64,000 bases of DNA, taken from contig NZ_CP017479.1 in the NCBI RefSeq assembly GCF_001761465.1, positions 2,356,001 to 2,420,000 on the forward strand. The letters run 5' to 3'. Positions 35,915-44,648 of the stretch are shown here, in pieces (position 1 is the first letter of the stretch; each line of letters opens with the position of its first letter). The notes under the pieces are model-generated. The model saw only the letters and a list, made by a program, of their open reading frames with translations, was not told the origin of the DNA and did no database searches. Source of the DNA: Flavobacterium gilvum. Lineage in GTDB: Bacteria > Bacteroidota > Bacteroidia > Flavobacteriales > Flavobacteriaceae. Position numbers and translations under genes: made by a program.

Positions 35915-35922
35915 CAAATTTA
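35915..35922 (-). promoter_or_regulatory. -7 box upstream of kup
   Basis: TAAATTTG on the minus strand fits TAnnTTTG, 23 nt before ATG 35891. Confidence 0.55.
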
Positions 35923-35967
35923 CTATTTTTAAACAAAATAAAATGACTTATTCCTTAAAATAATAAA

Positions 35968-35999
35968 AGAGGCTTAATATGTTATTATTAAGCCTCTTC
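35968..35999 (-). terminator. Terminator of the repeat-rich secreted protein gene
   Basis: AAGAGGCTTAATA (35968-35980) pairs with TATTAAGCCTCTT (35987-35999), 18 bp beyond the stop at 36018. Confidence 0.8.
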
Positions 36000-36017
36000 T
36001 GAGTTTTTTTGAATTTT

Positions 36018-37346
36018 TTAGATTCTTCGGTTGCTACCTCTGCTGGCATAATCACCTCTTGGAGATTCTGATCTTTGAATATTTCTTTCGTTTGATGAAT
36101 TGTTTCTATTTTGAGAATAGTCTCTTTGTTGTTCGTTTCTTTGAGAGTTTAAACCTCTTGGGGATTCATTTCTGTTTTGAGAATAGTCTCTTTGTTGTTC
36201 GTTTCTTTGAGCGTTAAAACCTCTTGGTGATTCATTTCTGTTTTGAGAATTGTCTCTTTGTTCTTCACTTCTTTGAGCGGTAAACACTCTTGGAGATTCG
36301 GTTCTGTTTTGAGCATATTCTCTTTGTTGCTCATTTCTTTGAGAGTTGTATTCTCTTGGAGTTTCAGTTCTGGTTTGAGTATATTCTCTTTGTTGCTCAT
36401 TTCTTTGAGGGTTGTATGCTCTTGGAGATTCGTTTCTGTTTTGATTGTAATCTCTTCCTGATTCTGTTCTTGGAGCATAAACTTCTCTTTGATTTACTAC
36501 TCTGTTTTGAGAATACTCTCTTTGTGAGTTGTAATTTTGATTTGAATTGTTTCTTGAATAGTTTGAATCATATTTAGAATAATTTCCTTCATTTCTGTTG
36601 CTGTATCTTCTTTGGTCTAATTCATATCGATTAGAATAGTTGCTGTTTCTTCTTGAAAAAGCATATTGAGGGTATTGTCTTTCGTAGCTGTTGCAGCTGT
36701 ATGTGTTGTAGATTACCGGAGCTCTATAACATCTTCTATAGCTTACATAGTTATAAGTGTTGTGGTAATTTACGCAACCATATACATTTTGTCTGTATCT
36801 GTACACTGGGTAAGGATTCCAGGCATAATAATAGGTTGGGTAATAATTCCAATTCCAACATGAATAATATGGTTTGTAAAAGTTAACCCAAAAAGAGGCG
36901 TAAATTCTAGGAGCAGTATAATATACGGGTTCATAAATGTAGTTTTGTCCATAAATATAAGCGTTCCCAACTATTTGAATCGAAACTTTGTTTGATCTGT
37001 CTTTTTCGATTTCGATAGTAGCAACATCTTGGTATAAATCGCGTCCGATAACAGATTGAATAACTACTACGTGTGTGCTGTTTTCTACAGATTCAATTAC
37101 TCTTAAATAATCAACACGATTATCGTTATTTAAGTCTAAATTTGAGATTTGTAATTTTGGGTCGTTAAGTCTTCTTTCAAAATCGCTTAAGTTTTCTGAT
37201 TCTCCAAAGATGGAAGACACAGCGGTTAAGTCTAAGTTGTCACTTATTTCAGAGCTTGTAGCACTAACTAGAGTTCTGTTTTGAGCACAAGAGGTAAAGG
37301 AAAAAAAGATTGCGATTATGGCGGTAATGTTAAATTTAGTTTTCAT
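36018..37346 (-). CDS. Secreted protein with C-terminal 22-residue tandem repeats
   Basis: A 442-residue exported protein. The signal FFSFTSCAQNRTL is compatible with a lipoprotein (Cys near residue 20). Residues about 25-130 form an EF-hand-like or globular domain, with the calcium-loop-like stretch LDLNNDNRVDYLRV near 71-84. A Tyr/Asn/Trp-rich region follows (about 140-235). The C-terminal part holds about five and a half 22-residue units of the form NRxESPRxxNxQRNEQQRxY (about 300-425), very rich in Arg, Gln and Asn. No family is recognised; a surface or matrix protein is possible. The repeats are coding, so they are not a CRISPR array. Confidence 0.7.
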   Translation of the reverse strand: MKTKFNITAIIAIFFSFTSCAQNRTLVSATSSEISDNLDLTAVSSIFGESENLSDFERRLNDPKLQISNLDLNNDNRVDYLRVIESVENSTHVVVIQSVIGRDLYQDVATIEIEKDRSNKVSIQIVGNAYIYGQNYIYEPVYYTAPRIYASFWVNFYKPYYSCWNWNYYPTYYYAWNPYPVYRYRQNVYGCVNYHNTYNYVSYRRCYRAPVIYNTYSCNSYERQYPQYAFSRRNSNYSNRYELDQRRYSNRNEGNYSKYDSNYSRNNSNQNYNSQREYSQNRVVNQREVYAPRTESGRDYNQNRNESPRAYNPQRNEQQREYTQTRTETPREYNSQRNEQQREYAQNRTESPRVFTAQRSEEQRDNSQNRNESPRGFNAQRNEQQRDYSQNRNESPRGLNSQRNEQQRDYSQNRNNSSNERNIQRSESPRGDYASRGSNRRI

Positions 37347-37434
37347 GGCTTAATAGGTTATTGTTTGTGTTAGGATATCTACAACAATTGTGCCAGAAAT
37401 GAATAATATCGGCAATGTATTTCTGTTAAAATTA

Positions 37435-37442
37435 TATATTTG
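37435..37442 (+). promoter_or_regulatory. -7 box upstream of the BNR-repeat protein gene
   Basis: TATATTTG fits TAnnTTTG, 17 nt before the ATG at 37460. Confidence 0.5.
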
Positions 37443-37459
37443 AAAAAAATAAAGAAGTT

Positions 37460-38524
37460 ATGATGAGGATTTCTCTTGTGATTATGCTGTTTCTGAGTGG
37501 TTTGTGTTTTGTGGGTGCTCAGAACTCGAATAGTGTTAAAACAAAATCAATTCGTTTTATCTCTACCCAGATAGATACACTCTTTCAGGATGAGATTAGT
37601 ATCAGGGCAATAGTGCTGGATCAAAATAAGATTTGGTATGCAGCTGATAAGAATCGTTACGGCTTTTATGATTTAAAATCCAATAAAAAATTTGAAAATA
37701 GTATTGCTGAAGGTGCTTCAAAAATTGAATTCAGAAGTATAGCCAAAACCCTAGATTATATCTATATATTGAGTGTCGCCAATCCTGCTTTGTTGTATCA
37801 AATTACAAAAGATGGAAAGAAATCCCAATTGGTTTATCAAGAAAATAATGAAAAGGTGTTTTATGATAGTATGCAGTTTTGGAACGAAAAGGAAGGAATA
37901 GCAATTGGTGATCCAATTACAGATTGCCTATCAATAATAAAAACAATTGATGGAGGAAAAACATGGACCAAATTGCCGGATAACAAACTTCCAAAAATTT
38001 TTGAAGGAGAAGCGCATTTTGCGGCAAGCAATACAAATATAATTGTGAAAGGAAATAATGCGTGGATTGTTTCGGGTGGAAAGAAATCGAGAGTTTTTTA
38101 TTCTCCGGACAAAGGAAATTCATGGAGTGTTTATGATACGCCAATCGTGCAGGGGAAACAAATGACTGGGGTTTTTACTGCCGATTTTTATGATTCTAAA
38201 AAAGGATTTATTTCTGGAGGTGATTATGAGTTACCAAATCAAAATTCAGATAATAAAGCAGTAACCAATGATGGAGGGAAAACTTGGAAACTTATCGCCG
38301 ATAAAAAAGCTTTTGGTTATACTTCCTGTGTTCAATATGTTCCTAAGAGTGGCGGAAAAGGGATTGTTACCGTTGGTGCTTCGGGGATATATTATTCCGC
38401 AGATGGCGGTGCGAATTGGGTACAGTTTAGTAAAGATCCAGGTTTATACACCATTCGATTTGTTGATGAAACTACGGCTATTGCAGCTGGACGAAATAAA
38501 ATGATTAGGATTCGGTTTAAATAA
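37460..38524 (+). CDS. Secreted BNR/YCF48-like beta-propeller protein
   Basis: A 354-residue protein with a signal peptide ending CFVGAQ (about residue 22). The rest is made of beta-propeller blades with Asp-box-like turns: KTIDGGKTWTKLPD, SPDKGNSWSVYD, TNDGGKTWKLIAD and SADGGANWVQFS, spaced by about 50-70 residues. Such propellers (sialidase BNR, YCF48/HCF136-like) bind glycans or serve as assembly factors. No sialidase catalytic motif is seen, so an enzyme role is not supported. The start could also be the Met at 37463. It is a single gene. Confidence 0.82.
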   Translation: MMRISLVIMLFLSGLCFVGAQNSNSVKTKSIRFISTQIDTLFQDEISIRAIVLDQNKIWYAADKNRYGFYDLKSNKKFENSIAEGASKIEFRSIAKTLDYIYILSVANPALLYQITKDGKKSQLVYQENNEKVFYDSMQFWNEKEGIAIGDPITDCLSIIKTIDGGKTWTKLPDNKLPKIFEGEAHFAASNTNIIVKGNNAWIVSGGKKSRVFYSPDKGNSWSVYDTPIVQGKQMTGVFTADFYDSKKGFISGGDYELPNQNSDNKAVTNDGGKTWKLIADKKAFGYTSCVQYVPKSGGKGIVTVGASGIYYSADGGANWVQFSKDPGLYTIRFVDETTAIAAGRNKMIRIRFK

Positions 38525-38529
38525 AAAAA

Positions 38530-38553
38530 TCCCGCTTTATTTCTAAAACGGGA
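38530..38553. terminator. Hairpin between convergent genes
   Basis: TCCCG-C-TTT pairs with AAA-CGGGA between the BNR-protein stop and the stop of the minus-strand gene at 38576. Confidence 0.6.
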
Positions 38554-38575
38554 ATTGGATCAAATTAATTGGAAA

Positions 38576-39076
38576 CTATTTTTTAGCTCCTTTGTCTTTA
38601 TACTGTTGAAGCAGTTTTCTACCAAAATCTTCTTCTGCTTTTTTAAATTTGATGATTTTTACCGAAGGCAGAATTCCTTTGAGGTTACTGATGAATTTCT
38701 TTCTTAGATTGAAAAGGTCTTCTTCGTTATCTTGAATTTGATTCAAAAGGGCTGCGGCTTCTTTTTCAGACATTTTATCAAGTTCACTATCTTGCATTCT
38801 TTTAAAAATGCCTTTCATTTTTTGATGTCTTAATTCAAATTGTTTGTCATCAAAAGTATTGTAGATTGGCCAGAATTTTTCAGCTTCGCTTGAGGTAAGG
38901 TCAAGCTCAGTTGTCAAAAAGGCTACCTTCATTGCTTTTATTTGCTCTCTCTTTTCTTTAAAATTATCGTCTTTGGATTTGTCGTTTTGTCCATAAAAAT
39001 TAAAAGTTAGAAGCAAAAAAAGTATCGGAAACAGTTTTTTTAGGCACATGGTATTTGTTTTGTTTATGGTATTCAT
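38576..39076 (-). CDS. Helical periplasmic protein of ECF sigma operon (Spy/CpxP-like)
   Basis: A 166-residue protein with a signal peptide ending NFYGQ (about residue 30). The start may instead be the Met at 39049. The mature part is almost all charged helix, with LTSSEAEKFWPIYNTFDDKQ resembling the repeated LTxxQ-type segments of Spy/CpxP chaperone-sensors and KMKGIFKRMQDSELDKMSEK after it. It is the third gene of an operon with an ECF sigma factor and a short membrane protein. A periplasmic sensing or repressing role is inferred from that context. Confidence 0.8.
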   Translation of the reverse strand: MNTINKTNTMCLKKLFPILFLLLTFNFYGQNDKSKDDNFKEKREQIKAMKVAFLTTELDLTSSEAEKFWPIYNTFDDKQFELRHQKMKGIFKRMQDSELDKMSEKEAAALLNQIQDNEEDLFNLRKKFISNLKGILPSVKIIKFKKAEEDFGRKLLQQYKDKGAKK

Positions 39077-39095
39077 TTATGTGGAATTTTGAGTT

Positions 39096-39524
39096 TTAAT
39101 TTTCAATAATCAAATTTTCGATATTTGGATTTGTAGCCAAAACATCTTCAATGGTTTCGTGTTTTATTTTCTTTTGAGGAGAAATAAGGTTACTGTTTTC
39201 AGGTTCAATTTCCCCAATTAGTTCGTATTGACTCAGATTGGTTTCTTGGGTTAAATAATTTTCCAATGTTGCTGAGTCAACTTCTTTGTTTGTTGTGTTA
39301 GCACGATAAGCTATAGGAATCATGAGCGCAAGTACCAAAACTGCTGCTACGGCCATAAATATGTTTTTTCTTTTTCTGAAAATAGATATTACTTTCGTTT
39401 CTTCGGGTAATGTTTCTGTTGGTAATTTTTGAATCAGATTCGCCGAGAAATTTTCAAAGTAGTTGTCAGGGGTTTTGAACCCTGAATCTATTTTTGGTCC
39501 GTTTTCTAAGTTAAATGTTTTCAT
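39096..39524 (-). CDS. Single-pass membrane protein, probable anti-sigma factor
   Basis: A 142-residue protein. The N-terminal cytoplasmic part (about residues 1-50) contains FKTPDNYFENFSANLIQKLP, a short helical pattern common in proteins encoded directly after ECF sigma genes in Flavobacteria. One membrane helix follows (about 53-69), and then a periplasmic tail of about 70 residues ending NPNIENLIIEN. It is 33 bp downstream of the sigma factor gene. An anti-sigma role is inferred from topology and position; the zinc-binding HxxxCxxC motif is absent. Confidence 0.7.
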   Translation of the reverse strand: MKTFNLENGPKIDSGFKTPDNYFENFSANLIQKLPTETLPEETKVISIFRKRKNIFMAVAAVLVLALMIPIAYRANTTNKEVDSATLENYLTQETNLSQYELIGEIEPENSNLISPQKKIKHETIEDVLATNPNIENLIIEN

Positions 39525-39557
39525 AATATATATTCGACTAATTAGAAGCTAAAAGGT

Positions 39558-40100
39558 TTAATTGTAGGATACAAAAGCTTCAATTTTTTTCACGGCATGA
39601 TGATAAGAAGCTTTTAATGCGCCCACAGATGTTCCTAGTATTTCTGATATTTCTTCGTATTTTAAATCTTCAAAATATTTCATCTTGAAGACTAGTTGTT
39701 GTTTTTCTGGTAATTCTGCTATTGCTTTTTGCAATTTGAGCTGAATTTCGTTGCCGTCAAAATAAATGTCGGCTTTTAAGTTGTCAATTGTTTTGTTTTG
39801 TAATTCAACCGATGAAATTCCGGATTTCCTAGCTTTTTGATTTAGAAAAGTCAGTGCTTCATTGGTTGCAATACGATACATCCAAGAAAATAGTTTGCTT
39901 TCGCCTTTAAAGTTTTTTAGGTTTTGAAAAACTTTTACAAATGTGTTTTGTAAAACATCATCTGCATCATCGTGGCTCAAAACAATATTCCGAATGTGAT
40001 TGTACAGCGGTTTTTGATAATCATGCAAGAGCTTTTGAAACGCTTGATTTTGCGTTTTAGCGTTCAATAAACTATCGATAAATTCCTTTTCGTCCTGCAA
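39558..40100 (-). CDS. ECF-type RNA polymerase sigma factor
   Basis: A 180-residue sigma-70 family protein of group 4. Region 2 is seen as LSHDDADDVLQNTFVKVFQNL and SWMYRIATNEALTFLNQK. Region 4 is ELPEKQQLVFKMKYFEDLKYEEI then GTSVGALKASYHHAVKKI. The start codon appears to be TTG (40100), because the frame is closed upstream by a TAA and no ATG fits. It leads an operon with the membrane protein and helical periplasmic protein genes. It probably responds to envelope stress. Confidence 0.9.
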   Translation of the reverse strand: MQDEKEFIDSLLNAKTQNQAFQKLLHDYQKPLYNHIRNIVLSHDDADDVLQNTFVKVFQNLKNFKGESKLFSWMYRIATNEALTFLNQKARKSGISSVELQNKTIDNLKADIYFDGNEIQLKLQKAIAELPEKQQLVFKMKYFEDLKYEEISEILGTSVGALKASYHHAVKKIEAFVSYN

Positions 40101-40159
40101 TTTGTCCTGCTTTTAAACTTAGATACAAATGAATCAAAAAGGTTTAATCCGATTTGAAA

Positions 40160-41398
40160 CTAAAATTCGAAATCTTCCTGATTTTTTTTATTTGCGGGTT
40201 CTTTTTCTACTGGTGCTTTATTAACAGGAGTCTTGTTAACTGGCGCTTTGTAAACGGGAACTTTAGTAACAGGAGCTTTGTAAACTGGTGTTTTTGGTTC
40301 CTCTGTATTTATCGTTGTACGTCTATTTGCAGTCGCAATACTGTCATTTATTACTCTTTTATAAACAGGAGCGGCAACAGTTTTTGGTGCCAGTGGGAAA
40401 TAAATATCGGTTTGCCATTTTGAAGGGTTCATGTTTTCATTTTTGCCAATAGTGAATATCTCCAAATGCGAAAAAGGAATCCCGGTAACTATTTTTTTGT
40501 TAGTTGTATATTCGATAGTCTTTTTTAAAGCCTCGTTTTTGTATGAGTAATTTCCGTTAAGTCTTGTTTTTAATGCTACAAAAGCGTCAAGTTTTCCAGA
40601 TAGGATATCACTTCCTTGACTCGTAAAAATCTGCTCTTTTATGGGGATGCAAAATGAAACCCTCGTTACGTTTTTGATGGTGTCGTAATCGTGATAAATA
40701 ATAAAAGGTCTTCCGTTAAGGGGGATGTTATTTTGGTTACAAAATGTTGTTATTTTATAGAAAACAGCATTTGCATTTCGGGTGATATCTGATATTTTGC
40801 TTGTGAAGGATTGTCTCAAATAGAATGTTTGCAGTTTTTTTACAATACCATCGATTTTTATATCATAAGTGGTGTTGTCTATATCAAGGCTTTTGTTTAA
40901 ATCGACAAGGCATTTGTCGTAAACTGTGGTTAATTTTTTTTGAGGTTTTCCATAAAAGAAGGCATTTACTTTTGATAAAAAATCCATTTTCCCGACAGAT
41001 TTCCATGTTACTTTCGTTCCGCCCACAGTGTCTTTAAAAGCCCAAAAAACACCTGATGGTGAACCGTTAAATTCCATTTTTTGCACAATACTATCATTTC
41101 CTTTTGTGTACAAAGTCTGGATGTTTCCAGTATTGTCGCTCCCTTCCCAGGTTAATGTGCTTCCATTGCCAGAAGTTGCTGGCGAATAAGACAATTTTAT
41201 ATCCTTATCATCAGAAATCCATGAATTAAATTTTTGCCAGTTTTTATAATCATTTACATAACCAAAAACGGTAGCTTTTGGAGAATTAATCAGTTTGCTG
41301 CTTTTTACGGTGTAATTTCCTTTTTGTGTTGCAATATATATGGTGAGAGCCACAAGGCTTAATAGAAATAAAAGAAAAAGGTATTTGATAATTCTCAT
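40160..41398 (-). CDS. Membrane-anchored SRPBCC/GyrI-like double-domain protein
   Basis: A 412-residue protein. A basic N-terminus and one hydrophobic helix (about residues 5-25) form an anchor. Residues about 30-175 form an SRPBCC-like lipid- or ligand-binding domain (INSPKATVFGYVNDYKNWQK; FKDTVGGTKVTWKSVGKMDF). Residues about 210-360 resemble a GyrI-like/effector-binding domain (NGRPFIIYHDYDTIKNVTRV; GIPFSHLEIFTIG). The C-terminal 50 residues are low-complexity, with repeated VYKAPV, NKTPV and NKAPV words. Ligand and role unknown. It is a single gene on the same strand as the ECF operon, but upstream of it. Confidence 0.78.
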   Translation of the reverse strand: MRIIKYLFLLFLLSLVALTIYIATQKGNYTVKSSKLINSPKATVFGYVNDYKNWQKFNSWISDDKDIKLSYSPATSGNGSTLTWEGSDNTGNIQTLYTKGNDSIVQKMEFNGSPSGVFWAFKDTVGGTKVTWKSVGKMDFLSKVNAFFYGKPQKKLTTVYDKCLVDLNKSLDIDNTTYDIKIDGIVKKLQTFYLRQSFTSKISDITRNANAVFYKITTFCNQNNIPLNGRPFIIYHDYDTIKNVTRVSFCIPIKEQIFTSQGSDILSGKLDAFVALKTRLNGNYSYKNEALKKTIEYTTNKKIVTGIPFSHLEIFTIGKNENMNPSKWQTDIYFPLAPKTVAAPVYKRVINDSIATANRRTTINTEEPKTPVYKAPVTKVPVYKAPVNKTPVNKAPVEKEPANKKNQEDFEF

Positions 41399-41709
41399 GA
41401 TGGGGTAATTGTTTTTCTGTTGTAAAGTTAAAAATTTAATTAATTATACTATTAAAACAAGAAATAAAATGCGAAAACCATTTTGTTTTTTGCTCATTTT
41501 CTATTCGCTGAAATGAATTTGGCCTAAAAATCGATTTGTTTTTACAATGTATAATGTGTTTTTCTTGTTTTTTATTTATGAATAGTAGAATGGCTGTTAT
41601 TGATGAATTGTTAAAATCGGAATTATTATTGTTTGTGTTTTTATTGTTTGTTTACATAATCAGTATATTTGTTGAGCATTTGTTTGTTTAACATTTAAAG
41701 AAAATATAA
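41399..41709. other. Intergenic region with the DPP III promoter
   Basis: About 310 nt, AT-rich. The only recognised element is the consensus promoter at 41644-41671. Confidence 0.5.
41644..41671 (+). promoter_or_regulatory. Bacteroidota promoter of the peptidase gene
   Basis: TTG at 41644-41646, 17-nt spacer, TATATTTG at 41664-41671. The expected transcript starts about 30 nt before ATG 41710. Confidence 0.65.
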
Positions 41710-43746
41710 ATGAAATTATTTAAAATAGCTGGTCTATTTGTTTTTTTTGCTATTTCTGTCAGTGCTAGTGCGCAATCTGATAAGAAAGCAGTTGTAAAAT
41801 CGAATGAGAAAGCTTCTTTTGATTTTACTGTAGAGCAGTTTTCGGACATTAAAGTTTTACATTATCAAATTCCGGGTTGGGAAAATCTTAGCTTAAAAGA
41901 GCAGGAATTGGTTTATTATCTAACACAGGCGGGATATTCTGGTCGTGACATAATGTGGGATCAGCACTATCGATACAATTTGAAAATCCGAAAAGCTTTA
42001 GAGAATATTTATCAAAACTATAAAGGAGATAAAAACACTGCCGATTGGAAAAATTTTGAAGTTTATCTAAAACGGGTTTGGTTTTCAAACGGGATTCATC
42101 ATCATTATTCAAGCGATAAAATTAAACCGGATTTTTCAATAGATTATTTTAATACGCTGTTGAAAGCTACAAAAACCAATTTGGCACCCGAAATTGTTGC
42201 TATTTTATTTAATGATGTTGATTCGAAAAGAGTAAATCTTGATGCCTCAAAAGGATTGTTGGAAGGTTCTGCCGTGAATTTCTACGATAAAGGAATCACG
42301 CAAAAGGATGTAGAGGCATTTTATGCTACTAAGAAAAGTCCGAATCCAAAGGAACCTTATTCTTTTGGTTTGAATTCAAAATTGGTTCGCAATGCAAATG
42401 GCCAATTAGAAGAAAAAGTTTGGAAAAGTGGCGGAATGTATGGGGCAGCGATTGATAAAATTATTTATTGGCTTCAAAAAGCCCAAAAAGTGGCTGAAAA
42501 TAAAAAGCAAGGAGATGCCATCGGACTTTTAATTCAATATTATAAAACGGGAGATCTTAAAACTTGGGATGATTATAATATTGCCTGGTCGCAAGCGACC
42601 GAAGGTAATATTGATTACATCAACAGTTTTATCGAAGTGTATAAAGATCCGCTGGGATACAGAGCTTCGTATGAATCGATTGTTCAAATCAAGGATTTTG
42701 ATATGTCTAAAAAAATGGAAGTCGTATCCAAAAATGCGCAATGGTTTGAGGACCATTCTCCATTGGCACCTGAACATAAAAAGAAAAATGTAGTTGGAGT
42801 TTCCTATAAAACGGTTGTGGTAGCTGGTGAGTCTGGGTCTACATCACCAAGTACGCCAATTGGTGTGAATTTGCCAAATGCAGATTGGATTCGTGCAGCT
42901 CACGGTTCCAAATCGGTTTCTCTCGGGAATATTATTGATGCTAATTCTAAAGCTGGAGGTAAAGGAAGGTTGCAGGAATTTGCAAATGATGCTGAAGAAA
43001 TCAGACTCGCTGAAAAATATGGTGAATTGGGGAGCAAATTGCTTACTTCTTTGCATGAAGTGGTAGGCCATGCCTCTGGTCAACTTAATCCTGGTGTTGG
43101 AACTCCAAAGCAAACTTTGAAAAATTATGCTTCAGCATTGGAAGAAGGAAGAGCCGATTTAGTGGGATTGTATTATTTATATAGCCCTAAAATACAGGAA
43201 ATTGGCTTGGTAGACAATTGGAAAGAACTAGGGATGCAGAGTTACGATAATTATATCAGAAACGGTTTGATGACCCAATTGATTCGTTTAAAGTTGGGCG
43301 ACAATATAGAGGAATCTCACATGAGAAACCGTCAAATGGTAAGCGCTTGGGTTTTTGAAAAAGGTAAAAAAGACAATGTTATAGAAAAGGTTACCCGTAA
43401 TGGCAAAACCTACTTTAATATCAATGATTATGATAAATTGCACGAATTATTCGGGCAATTGTTAAAAGAAGTGCAACGAATTAAATCAGAAGGTGATTTT
43501 GAGGCAGGGAAAGCATTGGTGGAAAACTATGGTGTGAAAGTGGATCAAAAATTGCATGCCGAAATATTGGAACGCAACAAACAATTTCCTGACGCTCCTT
43601 ATAGTGGTTTTGTAAATCCGATTTTGGTTCCAAAATATAACGCCAAAGGAGAGATTATTTCGATATCCGTACAACAACCAAAATCATTTGCTGAACAAAT
43701 GCTGAAGTATTCTAAAGACTACGGTTATTTGCCTTTGGAGAATTAA
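41710..43746 (+). CDS. Exported dipeptidyl-peptidase III-like metallopeptidase (M49)
   Basis: A 678-residue protein with a signal peptide ending SASAQ (about residue 22). The zinc site is the six-residue M49 motif HEVVGH (residues 449-454), one residue longer than HExxH. The second motif EEGRAD starts at residue 478 and supplies the third zinc ligand. M49 enzymes release dipeptides from the N-terminus of short peptides. The signal peptide predicts a periplasmic location and a role in peptide scavenging. The length fits the family. It has its own consensus promoter. Confidence 0.92.
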   Translation: MKLFKIAGLFVFFAISVSASAQSDKKAVVKSNEKASFDFTVEQFSDIKVLHYQIPGWENLSLKEQELVYYLTQAGYSGRDIMWDQHYRYNLKIRKALENIYQNYKGDKNTADWKNFEVYLKRVWFSNGIHHHYSSDKIKPDFSIDYFNTLLKATKTNLAPEIVAILFNDVDSKRVNLDASKGLLEGSAVNFYDKGITQKDVEAFYATKKSPNPKEPYSFGLNSKLVRNANGQLEEKVWKSGGMYGAAIDKIIYWLQKAQKVAENKKQGDAIGLLIQYYKTGDLKTWDDYNIAWSQATEGNIDYINSFIEVYKDPLGYRASYESIVQIKDFDMSKKMEVVSKNAQWFEDHSPLAPEHKKKNVVGVSYKTVVVAGESGSTSPSTPIGVNLPNADWIRAAHGSKSVSLGNIIDANSKAGGKGRLQEFANDAEEIRLAEKYGELGSKLLTSLHEVVGHASGQLNPGVGTPKQTLKNYASALEEGRADLVGLYYLYSPKIQEIGLVDNWKELGMQSYDNYIRNGLMTQLIRLKLGDNIEESHMRNRQMVSAWVFEKGKKDNVIEKVTRNGKTYFNINDYDKLHELFGQLLKEVQRIKSEGDFEAGKALVENYGVKVDQKLHAEILERNKQFPDAPYSGFVNPILVPKYNAKGEIISISVQQPKSFAEQMLKYSKDYGYLPLEN

Positions 43747-43748
43747 GG

Positions 43749-43850
43749 TTTAAAGAGGCTAAGATTCTAAGTTGCTAAGTCTCTAAGTTTTTGGGATTCT
43801 AAGATTTAAAAACATCTTAGCATCTTAGATACTTAGTAACTTAGCATCTT
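43749..43850. repeat. 'CTAAGAT' inverted repeat, third location
   Basis: GAGGCTAAGATTCTAAG… (from about 43755) faces ACATCTTAGCATCTTAGATACTTAGTAACTTAGCATC (43811-43847). It may end transcription from both convergent neighbours. Confidence 0.75.
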
Positions 43851-43853
43851 TTT

Positions 43854-44042
43854 TTAATGCTTAAAGTAAATTTTGATAATAAATAAAAGACCAATGAATA
43901 ACAGGAATCCAATTAATATTTTATAATTTCCTTTGTAAAATACTTTGTGAAGGTTTGCATCTTTTCGATAAGCAAAGACCATTGCAATAACGAAAGCTAT
44001 AAAAAAACAGAGCGCAAATAGTAATTGACCTTGACTGAACAT
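43854..44042 (-). CDS. Small conserved membrane protein, 62 aa
   Basis: Two membrane helices (about residues 5-22 and 40-58) flank a basic loop (AYRKDANLHKVFYKGNYK). The start MFSQGQLLFALCFF at ATG 44042 is preferred because a TAAATTTG box at 44060-44067 lies just upstream, inside the longer frame from TTG 44072. I recognise it as a protein often kept in Flavobacterium genomes, but no function is known. Confidence 0.72.
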   Translation of the reverse strand: MFSQGQLLFALCFFIAFVIAMVFAYRKDANLHKVFYKGNYKILIGFLLFIGLLFIIKIYFKH

Positions 44043-44059
44043 GTTTGAATAATTTTCGG

Positions 44060-44067
44060 CAAATTTA
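44060..44067 (-). promoter_or_regulatory. -7 box of the 62-aa membrane protein gene
   Basis: TAAATTTG on the minus strand fits TAnnTTTG, 17 nt before ATG 44042. Confidence 0.5.
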
Positions 44068-44123
44068 GGCAATAGTTTAGAAAAAGTTGTTATTTTTCCA
44101 TTTCAAATCAATAATTAAATAGG

Positions 44124-44504
44124 ATGCAAAAACAAATCAACGCTGTTAAAGAATTTCATACGGCATTTAGGATAGGGCATAGCGAAACACCAATTGCTAG
44201 TTTGGGCGAAGAAAAAAACAGGCTTCGCTATAATTTGATGAAAGAAGAAAATGAAGAATATCTGGAAGCTGTTCAGAATAACGATTTGGTAGAAATTGCC
44301 GATGCTCTTGGAGATATGATGTATATTCTTTGCGGGACAATTATTGAGCACGGTTTACAGCATAAAATTGAAGCTGTTTTTGATGAAATTCAAAGATCGA
44401 ATATGAGTAAATTGGGTGAAGATGGAAATCCAATTTATAGAGAAGACGGAAAAGTGATGAAAGGCCCTAATTATTTTAAACCTGATTTTTCAAAACTCAT
44501 TTGA
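44124..44504 (+). CDS. MazG-like nucleotide pyrophosphohydrolase
   Basis: A 126-residue all-alpha NTP pyrophosphohydrolase. The Mg2+-binding acidic motifs of the MazG/HisE superfamily are visible: MKEENEEYLEAV (ExxE-type) and EIADALGDMMYIL (ExxD-type). The N-terminal KEFHTAFRIGHSETP resembles phosphoribosyl-ATP pyrophosphohydrolase-like phage and bacterial proteins. It may hydrolyse non-canonical nucleotides. It is a single gene followed by a bidirectional terminator. Confidence 0.88.
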   Translation: MQKQINAVKEFHTAFRIGHSETPIASLGEEKNRLRYNLMKEENEEYLEAVQNNDLVEIADALGDMMYILCGTIIEHGLQHKIEAVFDEIQRSNMSKLGEDGNPIYREDGKVMKGPNYFKPDFSKLI

Positions 44505-44580
44505 TATTTATGTTTATTGTTTTTGGTTTTTAGTTTGTTGTTTGGGATGAAATTTAATTCCAAAAATATAATCAACCATA

Positions 44581-44616
44581 AAAAAAGCGATTTTCATATT
44601 GAAAATCGCTTTTTTT
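44581..44616. terminator. Bidirectional terminator
   Basis: AAAAAAGCGATTTTCA and TGAAAATCGCTTTTTT form a strong stem between convergent genes. Confidence 0.85.
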
Positions 44617-44648
44617 ATATCTAAAATCTAAATTCTGCAATCTGAAAT

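Noticed and set aside
36100..36480. Regularly spaced 66-bp DNA repeats resembling a CRISPR array
   Set aside because: The repeats are in frame, degenerate and encode a 22-residue protein repeat. There are no unique spacers and no cas genes.
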